Shown: positions 34,171-47,400, counted from the first letter of the stretch. The stretch: 64,000 nucleotides of DNA from Branchiostoma floridae (GCF_000003815.2 NC_049989.1:15837990-15901989); one strand, 5' to 3'. Notes: generated from the letters alone by a model not told the origin. Program-made: numbers and translations.

Positions 34171-34757
34171 TTGGCCATTTTTCATTTCTGTAAAAACAGA
34201 TTTGTCACATCCAACAAAGTATGTACACAGTTTAAACCATTATCTCTTGTGTTCTTGGACACATATTTATGATACCCTGGTAGGCATGAAATTCTTACTG
34301 ACCAGAGATGCTATGCATAAAATTGGTAATCGCAGAAGATAAAAAGCATATCATAGGTTTATGCATTAGTCTGGGTTTAAGCTCCAAAAATTTTCCCGAT
34401 ATATCGGCCGGTACTTCCTGGTAAAGGGGCCTTATCGCCTGATTACCCAGATAATGTGCGTTTTCGCATGAAGGCCGAAGAACACAGTGTTTCTACGCGA
34501 CCCCCGTGGTCTGTGACGCACGGGTAAAAAAGAAGTGCGACCAAGATCTTGAAGCGTACGCAAACACTGTCACGTGAAATACAGCGAGGCATGAACTTTG
34601 CTATATGGTAGTATAGTGAGTCGACTTTCAGACCACATGTGAGAGATATGTGGTGTTCGCCCATTCATTGTATCAATGCGCGTGACCTTTGCAGCCGATC
34701 GTCTCGGTGACAGGTGAGTCGGCTGAATGAAATGTCCACATTACCCACGATTGGTCT

Positions 34758-34882
34758 TAGCCTGGGTACCACCCGGGTAGTAGTTCGCTCTTATTATATG
34801 TTCGCTTCTGGAACAGCGAAGAAGCGACTGTATTAAGTGTATAAAAACGCCGGAGCGAACTACTTTCCGGGTGGAACCCTGG
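34758..34882. mobile_element. 125-bp hairpin MITE starting TAGCCTGG
   Basis: Arms TACCACCCGGGTAGTAGTTC and GAACTACTTTCCGGGTGGAA. The TAGCCTGG start resembles the 95-bp MITE at 2240. The target duplication is not clear. Confidence 0.7.
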
Positions 34883-35175
34883 ATGGCATGGTCTCGTCAA
34901 ATTTTTTTTTAAACCATAACTTTCTTTCGTTTTCAGTTATTTTGCAGATAGTACCATCAAATTCAACATATACGTTTGTCGTGGTACAAAAATATACAAT
35001 ACTATAATTTTATCAGCGTTGATGTCAGCAACCTAATATATATTTATATATAGGATTCCCGTCGGCCGAATACTGTATTCTGCTAGCTGCCTTGAACACC
35101 AAGGAATTGTTGTGCGTTCTTACTGTGTCGTATAGTCATGGAATGGATGTCTCTTTCTGGCTAGTCTCTACCAGA

Positions 35176-38100
35176 CTCGTGATAGGCACCCTACTTTGGG
35201 GGATAGATGTCTCTTTCTGGCCATATGTTGCGATTATACATTCCCGTGGTTCCGAGGCCACGATGACGTCATAGGCCTGGACAGGTGAACACCCGATATC
35301 ACCGCCTCAGGCGTTCAGACGGCTGCAGAGGCCGGGTCTTTCGCACCAGGTCGACGCGGACGGCCGACGGGCACGTCTTGGTGCTAAAGGCCGGTGGTAC
35401 TTCCTCGGCATATAAAAAATAGGCGCAAATTACCCTGGCGTAATGCATTGCAATGGGACCCAGGGTAATTTAAGGGCCCTTAAGAGCGGCGACGAGATGT
35501 GCGACTGCCATGTGTCCCCAGCCATGCTCCTGGCCAAGGCGCTCGTGATAGGCACCCTACTTTGGGGGATAGATGTCTCTTTCTGGCCATATGTTGCGAT
35601 TATACATTCCCGTGGTTCCGAGGCCACGATGACGTCATAGGCCTGGACAGGTGAACACCCGATATCACCGCCTCAGGCGTTCAGACGGCTGCAGAGGCCG
35701 GGTCTTTCGCACCAGGTCGACGCGGACGGCCGACGGGCACGTCTTGGTGCTAAAGGCCGGTGGTACTTCCTCGGCATATAAAAAATAGGCGCAAATTACC
35801 CTGGCGTAATGCATTGCAATGGGACCCAGGGTAATTTAAGGGCCCTTAAGAGCGGCGACGAGATGTGCGACTGCCATGTGTCCCCAGCCATGCTCCTGGC
35901 CAAGGCGCTCGTGATAGGCACCCTACTTTGGGGGATAGATGTCTCTTTCTGGCCATATGTTGCGATTATACATTCCCGTGGTTCCGAGGCCACGATGACG
36001 TCATAGGCCTGGACAGGTGAACACCCGATATCACCGCCTCAGGCGTTCAGACGGCTGCAGAGGCCGGGTCTTTCGCACCAGGTCGACGCGGACGGCCGAC
36101 GGGCACGTCTTGGTGCTAAAGGCCGGTGGTACTTCCTCGGCATATAAAAAATAGGCGCAAATTACCCTGGCGTAATGCATTGCAATGGGACCCCAGGGTA
36201 ATTTAAGGGCCCTTAAGAGGGGCGACGAGATGTGCGACTGCCATGTGTCCCCAGCCATGCTCCTGGCCAAGGCGCTCGTGATAGGCACCCTACTTTGGGG
36301 GATAGATGTCTCTTTCTGGNNNNNNNNNNNNNNNNNNNNNNNNNNNNNNNNNNNNNNNNNNNNNNNNNNNNNNNNNNNNNNNNNNNNNNNNNNNNNNNNN
36401 NNNNNNNNNNNNNNNNNNNTCAGACGGCTGCAGAGGCCGGGTCTTTCGCACCAGGTCGACGCGGACGGCCGACGGGCACGTCTTGGTGCTAAAAGGCCGG
36501 TGGTACTTCCCTCGGCATATAAAAAATAGGCGCAAATTACCCTGGCGTAATGCATTGCAATGGGACCCAGGGTAATTTAAGGGCCCTTAAGAGCGGCGAC
36601 GAGATGTGCGACTGCCATGTGTCCCCAGCCATGCTCCTGGCCAAGGCGCTCGTGATAGGCACCCTACTTTGGGGGATAGATGTCTCTTTCTGGCCATATG
36701 TTGCGATTATACATTCCCGTGGTTCCGAGGCCACGATGACGTCATAGGCCTGGACAGGTGAACACCCGATATCACCGCCTCAGGCGTTCAGACGGCTGCA
36801 GAGGCCGGGTCTTTCGCACCAGGTCGACGCGGACGGCCGACGGGCACGTCTTGGTGCTAAAGGCCGGTGGTACTTCCTCGGCATATAAAAAATAGGCGCA
36901 AATTACCCTGGCGTAATGCATTGCAATGGGACCCAGGGTAATTTAAGGGCCCTTAAGAGCGGCGACGAGATGTGCGACTGCCATGTGTCCCCAGCCATGC
37001 TCCTGGCCAAGGCGCTCGTGATAGGCACCCTACTTTGGGGGATAGATGTCTCTTTCTGGCCATATGTTGCGATTATACATTCCCGTGGTTCCGAGGCCAC
37101 GATGACGTCATAGGCCTGGACAGGTGAACACCCGATATCACCGCCTCAGGCGTTCAGACGGCTGCAGAGGCCGGGTCTTTCGCACCAGGTCGACGCGGAC
37201 GGCCGACGGGCACGTCTTGGTGCTAAAGGCCGGTGGTACTTCCTCGGCATATAAAAAATAGGCGCAAATTACCCTGGCGTAATGCATTGCAATGGGACCC
37301 AGGGTAATTTAAGGGCCCTTAAGAGCGGCGACGAGATGTGCGACTGCCATGTGTCCCAGCCATGCTCCTGGCCAAGGCGCTCGTGATAGGCACCCTACTT
37401 TGGGGGATAGATGTCTCTTTCTGGCCATATGTTGCGATTATACATTCCCGTGGTTCCGAGGCCACGATGACGTCATAGGCCTGGACAGGTGAACACCCGA
37501 TATCACCGCCTCAGGCGTTCAGACGGCTGCAGAGGCCGGGTCTTTCGCACCAGGTCGACGCGGACGGCCGACGGGCACGTCTTGGTGCTAAAGGCCGGTG
37601 GTACTTCCTCGGCATATAAAAAATAGGCGCAAATTACCCTGGCGTAATGCATTGCAATGGGACCCAGGGTAATTTAAGGGCCCTTAAGAGCGGCGACGAG
37701 ATGTGCGACTGCCATGTGTCCCCAGCCATGCTCCTGGCCAAGGCGCTCGTGATAGGCACCCTACTTTGGGGGATAGATGTCTCTTTCTGGCCATATGTTG
37801 CGATTATACATTCCCGTGGTTCCGAGGCCACGATGACGTCATAGGCCTGGACAGGTGAACACCCGATATCACCGCCTCAGGCGTTCAGACGGCTGCAGAG
37901 GCCGGGTCTTTCGCACCAGGTCGACGCGGACGGCCGACGGGCACGTCTTGGTGCTAAAGGCCGGTGGTACTTCCTCGGCATATAAAAAATAGGCGCAAAT
38001 TACCCTGGCGTAATGCATTGCAATGGGACCCAGGGTAATTTAAGGGCCCTTAAGAGCGGCGACGAGATGTGCGACTGCCATGTGTCCCCAGCCATGCTCC

Positions 38101-38382
38101 TGGCCAAGGCGCTCGTGATAGGCACCCTACTTTGGGGGATAGATGTCTCTTTCTGGCCATATGTTGCGATTATACATTCCCGTGGTTCCGAGGCCACGAT
38201 GACGTCATAGGCCTGGACAGGTGAACACCCGATATCACCGCCTCAGGCGTTCAGACGGCTGCAGAGGCCGGGTCTTTCGCACCAGGTCGACGCGGACGGC
38301 CGACGGGCACGTCTTGGTGCTAAAGGCCGGTGGTACTTCCTCGGCATATAAAAAATAGGCGCAAATTACCCTGGCGTAATGT
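35176..38382. repeat. 366-bp satellite array with assembly gap
   Basis: Nearly nine units (start points 35176, 35542, 35908 and so on, step 366; one unit is 365) are almost identical. Each contains a full CRE palindrome TGACGTCA, a TATA-like CATATAAAAAATAGG, a 12-bp hairpin AAATTACCCTGG/CCAGGGTAATTT with a 21-base loop, and the palindrome TTAAGGGCCCTTAA. Both strands have the same 65-codon open stretch in each unit, with no recognisable protein. Changes cluster beside the run of N at 36320-36419, consistent with low-quality edges. True copy number is unknown. Confidence 0.95.
36320..36419. other. Assembly gap (100 N)
   Basis: One hundred N inside the satellite array, a conventional placeholder for a gap of unknown size. 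The number of units shown is therefore a minimum. Confidence 0.99.
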
Positions 38383-38559
38383 ATTTGATGTTAGAAATGT
38401 TTCTAACATGTATGAACACTATTGAAAATATTTAAAACATTACACAGATGTTATAAATAGTTCTAAACAGATTTCCAAAATGTTGGAACAATAGGCAAAA
38501 AATACCCTCTTGTTAATGTTGAATCGACTATAGTACACATAATATATTTTACCCAATTG

Positions 38560-38735
38560 GCCTGCGACATCTCCAGAAAAACACAGGGATTTAATGACTA
38601 CACTGAGTTCTGACGCACAAACTTTTTGATGTTTCTCCCTCCCTGCCCAGATTAACTTTCTTCCCCAAAAAATTGGTCTGTCATTTGCAGAAAAACAAAA
38701 TGCCATTCTTACTGCCTAATGCCACGTCATCCCTC
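38560..38735. repeat. First copy of a duplicated segment also lying before the propeller gene
   Basis: Matches 40860-41035 in the same orientation: shared stretches include TCTCCAGAAAAACAC, CAAACTTTTTGATGTTTCTC and ATGCCACGTCATTC/C. The second copy lies immediately upstream of the propeller-gene first exon, so this looks like a copied promoter-proximal block. Confidence 0.7.
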
Positions 38736-39034
38736 TATATTCATATTTCGTATACCTGAATGAAACGTCTGTTGTTTTGTTTGCGTTTTCTATGCTATTC
38801 TAAATAAGTCTGTATCTGCCCTCCCCCGAAGGAATAGTTCGCGCCAACTTTCAAATCTAAAATGACCAATCACATCTCATCATTAGCATAATGATATACA
38901 GTCAGCATATTAAACCTATAATATCACATATGTATTATGTTATACATATGAATATCTATACACACTGCATTCTGCCTGATGATAAGCGATCAGATCGCAG
39001 TCACGGTAAACACACCCAGAAAGCTGTCGCCATC

Positions 39035-39175
39035 TAGAACTCGAGACACATCTTCAGGAAGCAGTAACGTCTTGATCGTATCTTCAAGAAGCAATATATT
39101 CTTGAGTCGCATCTTCACCGAGCGGTAACGTCTTGAGTTACATCTTCAGGAAGCGGTAACGTCTTGTTCTAGCGG
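39035..39175. repeat. Short imperfect tandem repeat near 39.1 kb
   Basis: About four imperfect copies of a 30-40 bp motif including CATCTTCAGGAAGC and GTAACGTCTTGAGT. Confidence 0.6.
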
Positions 39176-39426
39176 GTCGGTTGGAACCGCTGCAGAGGTT
39201 GCGCGTGAGTAGGGATATCTGAATTTTAGTTGTAAGATGTAAGAGTTTCCTAAACATCTTTTGGTAAAAAAACATGGGATAGCGGGGTGTAATCCCTATT
39301 TTACAATTTCATTTTCATTTATTCAATCTACATACTTTAGCCAAGTATACACACTCAAGGCAGAAGCCCTGTTTTCAGGAGAACATGGGTACATTAAACT
39401 ACACAATCATTCAACCATACAAAAAT

Positions 39427-40561
39427 AGCATAAGATTTTTATGAACATCTTTTGGTAAAAAAACATGGGACAGTGGGGGTGTTATCCTTTTCTTACCAGT
39501 AAGATTTTTATGAACATCTTTTGGTAAAAAAACATGGGACAGCGGGGGTGTTATCCTTTTCTTACCAGTAAGATTTTTATGAACATCTTTTGGTAAAAAA
39601 ACATGGGACAGCGGGGGTGTTATCCTTTTCTTACCAGTAAGATTTTTATGAACATCTTTTGGTAAAAAAACATGGGACAGCGGGGGTGTTATCCTTTTCT
39701 TACCAGTAAGATTTTTATGAACATCTTTTGGTAAAAAAACATGGGACAGCGGGGGTGTTATCCTTTTCTTACCAGTAAGATTTTTATGAACATCTTTTGG
39801 TAAAAAAACATGGGACAGCGGGGGTGTTATCCTTTTCTTACCAGTAAGATTTTTATGAACATCTTTTGGTAAAAAAACATGGGACAGCGGGGGTGTTATC
39901 CTTTTCTTACCAGTAAGATTTTTATGAACATCTTTTGGTAAAAAAACATGGGACAGCGGGGGTGTTATCCTTTTCTTACCAGTAAGATTTTTATGAACAT
40001 CTTTTGGTAAAAAAACATGGGACAGCGGGGGTGTTATCCTTTTCTTACCAGTAAGATTTTTATGAACATCTTTTGGTAAAAAAACATGGGACAGCGGGGG
40101 TGTTATCCTTTTCTTACCAGTAAGATTTTTATGAACATCTTTTGGTAAAAAAACATGGGACAGCGGGGGTGTTATCCTTTTCTTCCCAGTAAGATTTTTA
40201 TGAACATCTTTGGGTAAAAAAACATGGGACAGGGGGGGTGTTATCCTTTTCTTACCAGTAAGATTTTTATGAACATCTTTTGGTAAAAAAACATGGGACA
40301 GCGGGGGTGTTATCCTTTTCTTACCAGTAAGATTTTTATGAACATTTTTGGTAAAAAAACATGGGACAGCGGGGGTGTTATCCTTTTCTTACCAGTAAGA
40401 TTTTTATGAACATCTTTTGGTAAAAAAACATGGGACAGCGGGGGTGTTATCCTTTTCTTACCAGTAAGATTTTTATGAACATCTTTTGGTAAAAAAACAT
40501 GGGACAGCGGGGGTGTTATCCTTTTCTTACCAGTAAGATTTTTATGAACATTTTTGGTAAA
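39427..40561. repeat. 69-bp minisatellite, about 16 units
   Basis: Unit AGTAAGATTTTTATGAACAT followed by CTTTTGGTAAAAAAACATGG and GACAGCGGGGGTGTTATCC, repeated head to tail with very few changes. A diverged relative stands alone at about 39235-39300. The period equals 23 codons, so long spurious open stretches appear on the minus strand; no protein is recognisable. Confidence 0.95.
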
Positions 40562-40859
40562 AAAAGGACCAAATACTAAGAATTGATACTTACATGGTGC
40601 GAAGAGACATTTAAGACAGTTTAAAAGGAAAGTCCGAGTGGAACTAAACAAACAACTAACAAACAAACTGAGGCTTGTACGCCTGTATTTTGTTTTGAGA
40701 AAGTACATATTGATCACATGACTGAATTTAAAAGTTTTAAAGACAAACGCTAGTCACTCCTGTGTGTAATGTTGTTGCAGTTGAACCGAATGTAAGTTAC
40801 AACAGCATACAGGGTTATGTTGTAGTACACTTAACATGTTTATCTAAAATGTCAGGAAG

Positions 40860-41035
40860 GGTCTGCAACGTCTCCAGAAAAACACGGGGATTCAATGACT
40901 ACATTAAGAGTTCTCACCTACAAACTTTTTGATGTTTCTCCCTCCCAGCGCGGATTAACTGCTTTTCCCAGAAAATTAGTCTACCACTTGCAGAAAAACA
41001 AATTCTTACCACCTCATGCCACGTCATTCGCTCAG
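40860..41035. repeat. Second copy of the duplicated segment, just upstream of the propeller gene
   Basis: Ends about 110 bases before the presumed first coding exon at 41149. It is similar to 38560-38735, with the 69-bp array between the two copies. Confidence 0.7.
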
Positions 41036-41148
41036 ATAAAAGCAAATGTCACTTTACGTCGGTAGACTAATCAAGGTATTAGCTGCTATATTCATACATT
41101 TTCCACAGTTATACACTGCGCGAAGGTTGTCTGCACAGTGCAGTCCCA

Positions 41149-44100
41149 ATGTACGAGAAAGCAGAGCCGGTCCGGTCCCCTTTCCCGCGCCCTGACAGCG
41201 GCCAAACCAGCGGGCCACCGCCTCAAACCCCTCCTGTCCATCAGGATGGTTCCCGCGGGCCTGTCCGCCATGGCAACGGCGCTTCTGACAAGTCGCAAGA
41301 AGAACAAGAAACGTCTTCACACATCTACGAAGAAGCCGAGGAGGTGAAACGTAACGCAACGTACACGTCTACAGGTAGCTGATGTTTTTGTTACTTCCTT
41401 TAGTCAGTACAACATAGACATTTATTTGTAGAATGATCAGAATTTTTTTTCAAGCAGAAATGGTGTATACTCATCCACAAATACATATCAGGCAATTTTC
41501 AGGGATCGAAATACCATGTGGTTTAGTTTACCCTGCGAGAAGATATATCATTTTTACAACTCACGTACAAAGTCATGTTTCGATAGTGAGGAGCGTACTT
41601 GTAACATCAACTCTCAAAATTCCATCCGGGTGCCATAATACCGCCGCATCAAAAACATTATCATAGAGGCCTTTTGTACCTTGTCTTGAACACCTAAATA
41701 TCTGAAAATGACATACCTCAGGATTACTGATGCTGCATTCGACATCTCTTTAAATCACTTAAATTCAGGTATTTTTTATGTCATGTGGCGGTAGTATGGC
41801 ATCCGGCGGAATTATGAGAGTTGATGTTACATGTAATATATTCGATTTTTCCATGGTGACGTTGTAAAAAGGTACACACATTAACAGTAGGGGTGTGGCA
41901 CCGCACCGCACCAGTGCTTTCATCTGCGCTGATCGAACCTCCAATTTAGGCCGAAGCAAGTAGATTCTATGGATGGCATCCGCGCACTCATTAATTTTAG
42001 CCTGATTTCAGAAAAAAACTTTCTTCTTTAGACATAACGAAAAATCATACCTCCATGAAATATCTAGAGCTTTTGTAAATTTCATGCAAATGACTTACAC
42101 ATTAACATGATTTATGTATACTGTTGTTCATCATTGACTAATGTACAGTACACATGTCACAAGTATAAAATTCCCATCATAATTCATTAAGCGGTTTTGC
42201 AATTTTTGCATGATTTATGCCAATCAGTTTCATTTGCATATTTGGTATCTGCTTATGTTCCACCTACCATAAGGTTCCGGGTCGGAGTTCAAATCTGACC
42301 GGAGTTGGCGGAAGGGTGGTGTAATAGGCCGGAAGTGCGCTGTTGTCTTCCTAACTTTTGCTCCCTATTGCTTGGTGATCGTTATAGCTGAGCATAGATT
42401 TGTCGTATTTCCTGAAAAGCCCGTGGGTTGTATTATTTTTGTGCGAGGAGTAGTTGATCAGCCAGCGAAACCATTTTGCCGTGCTTATTCAAACTGACCG
42501 CTTCTAGCGCCGACAATAAGATCCAGTTTGTGCTTTGCGCTGTGTAAGAATGCATTCTTGCACACATTTGGGGAGCATTGTGCTTCTTAAGGGGCCGTTC
42601 ACGGCAAAGTAGTTAAGAGTTTGGTGTCGGACGCGTTTGATTCTGAAAGTGTGAGATCTGGTCTACCGCTCCATGTCAAAATCTGGCACATTCTTCATTT
42701 TACTTACAAGCGACGAACTTAAAACGCGCCCCCCTGCTGTTTTCCTTGAGCATCCTCTGACGTCACTCCACTCTGATGCCAACTTTTAAAGACGTTTTCT
42801 GCCGATGTGCAGCACCGAAACGACGGAGAGTGCACATACTTTCCCGGACAAGTTCATGGGCAGACTTTGCACCCGATTTGATCCGTTTTCAGAAAAAAGA
42901 TGTCAGAAAAAAACATGTTTTTCGATTTTTCTGTATTATAACGTTAAGGTCCAATATGCACCTAGGCTTGGTAGCCTCAAAATACGGTGTTTTTGACCTG
43001 ACTTTAAACCGCTCCTGTGGGAAAAGTAACCATCGCAGACAAACCAAATTTGGATATATGGTAGATATAAACTTTTTAAGTAATAAAAATGTATAATGAG
43101 AAAAAATGTTCCTCTTAAGGTTCCGGGTCGGAGTTCAAATCTGACCGGAGTTGGCAGAAGGGTGGTGTAATAGGCCGGAAGTGCGCTGTTGTCTCCCTAA
43201 CTTTTGCTCGCTATTGCTTGGTGATCGTTATAGCTGAGCATAGATTTGTCGTATTTCCTGAAAAGCCCGTAGGTTGTATCATTTTTGTGCGAGGAGTAGT
43301 TGATCGGCCAGCGAAACCATTTTTGTATTAGTCCGCTGCAACGGTGATGCGTTTTTTTCGCCTGATGACCCAAATAGCAGCGTTTTTCATGCGAATTCGA
43401 AGGAATGACGTCATCGGAGATTGCAAAAAAATTATCACATGGAATTTTTTTATTTTCATTTTTTATTTCCTAGCGGCCTGGGAAGGTACTGCAGCGGAAC
43501 TTCCTGGTTTGATATCTCAAGTTCTGAACATGCTGCGGCTATGATTTTTTAGTGGTAGACAGCTCTTGATGACAAGAGTAAGCGGTAAAGGTTCGGGCCC
43601 CCTAGCGGCTTGTTTTAGAACTGCAGGGCAGGTTTAGTGCCAGACTTTGAAAGGGAATAACTCAAGAAGGGGTTGACGGATTGTTATGATTTTTGATATG
43701 TAGATAGCTTTAGTGATGCTGCATATAATAAGTTATTAATTATGCAAATTTGTATCTAATTTGCATAATTAATTAATTAGGAAATCATACATGCACGCTA
43801 AGTTCTATTATAGGAACATTGCTACATGTGACATTTGTAACTAAGAAGAGAAGAATATTGATAGATATATATTATGCAAAATAAAGACCTAATTTGCATA
43901 ATTAATGAGAAAATGCTATAATGTCATTGTGGTAAATGATGGGAACTTCTTACTTTTTAGCATTTGGAAGTTATGGACAGGTGAACATCGTTGAACATTA
44001 ATTATGCAAATGAGGTCCTCATTTGCATTAATTATCAGACAATGCGATAAAAGCCTTCTTTCTTAACGTAGATATGTACGTCTGTTGTTTGGTGGATGAG

Positions 44101-44454
44101 ATGATCAAGTTATGTAATTTATGCAAATGAGAACCTTTTTGCATGATTAATGAAACACAATTAACACAGCAGTTGTAAAGGCTAGGATCATTTGGCGAAG
44201 GTATGGGGTCGTGGAACTCTAGTTACCAACTTTGTTACAGAGTCTACCACACTAGTGTCACTTAACTAGTGTCAATCCTGGCCTGATGTCCTTTTCTTGA
44301 CGTATCATTTAGGCCCAAGGAAATGCTGCGTTTATGGTTAACCGACCGAGTCTAGATCTAGCAAAAACCTGCACATGGTGCCCACGGCTCACCTATTTGT
44401 AGCTTTCTACTGACAGTTGTTACCTCCATGACAAATGGAGGAATAGTCTTTGGT

Positions 44455-44491
<37 letters not shown>

Positions 44492-47400
44492 TGTGTGTCT
44501 GCCTGTGTGTCTGTCTGTGTTTCCGCATATTTGTGGTCAGCATAACTTTAGAAGCTCTTGATGGATTGTAATGATATTTGGTATGTGGTAAGACGAAGGT
44601 CAGGGTCGGTTTTGGGCCCCCTGGTGTTTGACCTTGGCACTGCAGCAGAACTTCGATTTTTTAATATCTTTTGACCTGGACACGCTATGGTCTTGATTTT
44701 CTGGTGGCAGATAGCTTGTGATGTAAGGAAGAAGTGATGTATGTTTGGGCCCATAGCAGCTTGCTCGGGAACTGCAGGGGCATTTTTGTCAAAATCTTCC
44801 AAGAAGCATTACAGAACATAGGAACGATGGATTTCAATGATATTTAGCATGCAGGTATCTTTGGCAGAGATGTACATAATGAAGTGCAAATTGTGCAAAT
44901 TTGGATTTAATTTGCAAACTTAATGAGGAAAATCTACATTTACAGTGTTTTCCATTATAGGACTCAAATACAAGTAACATGTACTTTGTGGTAGGTGGAA
45001 GATTAACAGATTTCAATTATGCAAATAAGTCCCTAATTTGCATAATTAAAGTTTCCAAGTCCCTCCAAATACATGTAGTAAATGATAGGATTGTCAACAT
45101 TGTGACCTGTGTAAGCTAGCTAAAGGGGTACATAACCAAGCATTATGCAGATGTGAAAGTCATTTACATAATCAAAATATTTCATGGAGGTATGAGATAT
45201 CCGAACTCTTGTTTGTCTAGAAAGGTGGAGAACTTGTAGTGCCTTCTTCTTTGTAATAACAGAGAGAGATCAGACTTACTGCCACAGTCACCCACCACCA
45301 GTCAATGTTTCCTTACCAGACCGACTCTGTTATTCATTTTGGACGTATTTGCTTTTTATTTGCAACCAAAGTAAAATTCTTTATTGTTTCTACATTTGAA
45401 GAAACAGATTGTTTCTACATTTGAAGAAACATATCATTATCTGTTCCTCATACAAGTGTATTGAAAATACCATTTGATGCTCTATAGTCTTAGCCCAGCC
45501 CGGCACCCATGTGAACGGTATAGTAGTCAGTGAGAGACTGAAGCCAGACAGCTACACCGAATTTGCGAGAGAAGGAGAGAATCTATACCAACCGACCCAA
45601 TTTTCTTCTAAAACATAATCCAATGCCTTAACTATTTCTTTATTCATTAATTTATCAACTTCTTGAGTCGCCATGTGGACGTGCTTGAACTCAGTTATAA
45701 TCTCTGCAGACCGCACGTATCCGGGTGAAGCAAGCGGCCGCCGTGCTCTCTCTAGCTTTATCCGCTCCCACCGAAGCTGTATGGTCGCTGGCATTGCCGT
45801 GCTGCTAAGCCTGTTTGCTGTGTGCTTCGCCCCTCTGACGTTCATCAATAAAGAGGTAAATACTCTCTTAACACAAAGTAGTTTTTCAAACATTTTTACA
45901 CTGTTTCTGTTCTTCCCTTTAAGAGGCTATCAATACGCGTGAGATCGCGTGGCGCAGTACCTAGCTGTGGGTAGTGGCAGTGACAGGCCTTTGAGGCAGT
46001 GGCAGGCTCCTTCCACGCTTTAGGCCTTAGGGGCATGTTCGGGCATGACGCACCCGCTATACACGAGTCAGGGGTAAGAAGAACCCCTTGCATCCATGGT
46101 CGGAAGTCCTAGGAGACGGAAACTCCAAATAATAAACCTACATCTGCTGCGGCTGTCTTACACGTGGCATGCAGTTCTTGTCCCTGTGGGACTTAGTGCG
46201 CCAGTAGATCTATAGACGAGAGGGTGGAGTAGGAAGTGCACAATCCTTCACCTTAAAATGCCCCGTGCGGGTCAGGCCAGGCAGACAGCGAGTAAGGGTC
46301 TGCCTACCTTTGTCTTCCGAGACAGATGGATGACAACAATACAGAACATGCATGCGTTTCCCTTAATTTTCTTTAAGTTTGGTATTCTGATATTATAGGA
46401 AATAACTCAGCTGACCACAACTGTTGACGCCTTGAAGCGCGACCAAGACGACATACGCCAACTGACCACCACTGTTGAAGCCTTGAAGCGCGACCAAGAT
46501 GACATACGCCAACTGACCACCACTGTTGAAGCCTTGAAGCGCGTCCAAGACGACATACGCCAACTGACCACCACTGTTGACGCTTTGACGCACGACCAAG
46601 ACGACAAACGCCGTCTGACCGCCACTGTTGAAGCCTTGAAGCGCCACCAAGACGACATACGCCAACTGACCACCACTGTTGAAGCCTTGAAGCGCCACCA
46701 AGACGACATACGCCAACTGACCACCACTGTTGAAGCCTTGAAGCGCGACCAAGACAACATACGCCAACTGTCCACCACTGTTGACGTCTTGAAGCGCGAT
46801 CAAGACGACATGCGCCAACTGTCCACCACTACTGACGCCTTGAAACGCGACCTGGACAAGGAGCGAAGCCGAACCGGCCCCATCTTGGAGCAGCGCCTTG
46901 ACGAGACGAGTAAGACGCCAGGTGAGTTGGGTTTCAGTTGTAGTGTGTGCTATCTGAGATGGTGTGCTGAGCAACATCATTAGTATAATAATGTGGCAAT
47001 AAAAATTATTGCCTTTGTGACGGCTTTAGGTTTGCATGGTTTAATGTTCGTTTGTTGTTGTTGGTATGCTTTAGTATTCGTGCTATATCCCTTGACCTAG
47101 CTGTATACAAAGATTGTTTTACACCATAAATGCTATTATATCAGTTCCTAATAACGTGAATGCCTATCATTTACCACTGTGGTATTGTACCGCATTGTCA
47201 GTGATATATGCAAATCAGGATGTTTCGTGATGTTATATGTCAGAAAGAATGTAGAAAATGATTTAAAATATTGCGTTTTTTCAATACTCTGATTTCCTCC
47301 ACCCATTAGGAGACCATGACTCCCGTAAGAACAGTGAGCCATTCCTCTTGGTAGCTGATCGTCTTGAAGAAACCATCATCCAAGTTGACATCACTTCCGG

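Noticed and set aside
35443-38210. Identical 65-codon open stretches on both strands of each satellite unit
   Set aside because: They are a by-product of a uniform unit whose length is a multiple of three; no recognisable protein, no splice or start context, and both strands are equally open.
39427-40561. CRISPR-like look of the regular array
   Set aside because: There are no unique spacers: the whole unit repeats, as in the 366-bp and 21-bp arrays, and the DNA is animal.
40310-40717. 135-codon minus-strand open stretch of HKNLTGKKRITPPLS repeats
   Set aside because: Translation of the 69-bp array (23 codons per unit) plus unrelated flank.
42776-43096. 106-codon open stretch between the 215-bp repeats
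   Set aside because: No RT, protease or other element protein motif; probably chance.
45552-45942. Antisense and alternate-frame open stretches around the membrane-segment exon
   Set aside because: Shadows of exon 45710-45855 and its flanking introns.
46393-46980. 195-codon antisense open stretch over the coil exon
   Set aside because: Mirror of the 51-bp repeats; the plus-strand frame has matching splice sites and phases and a sensible protein.
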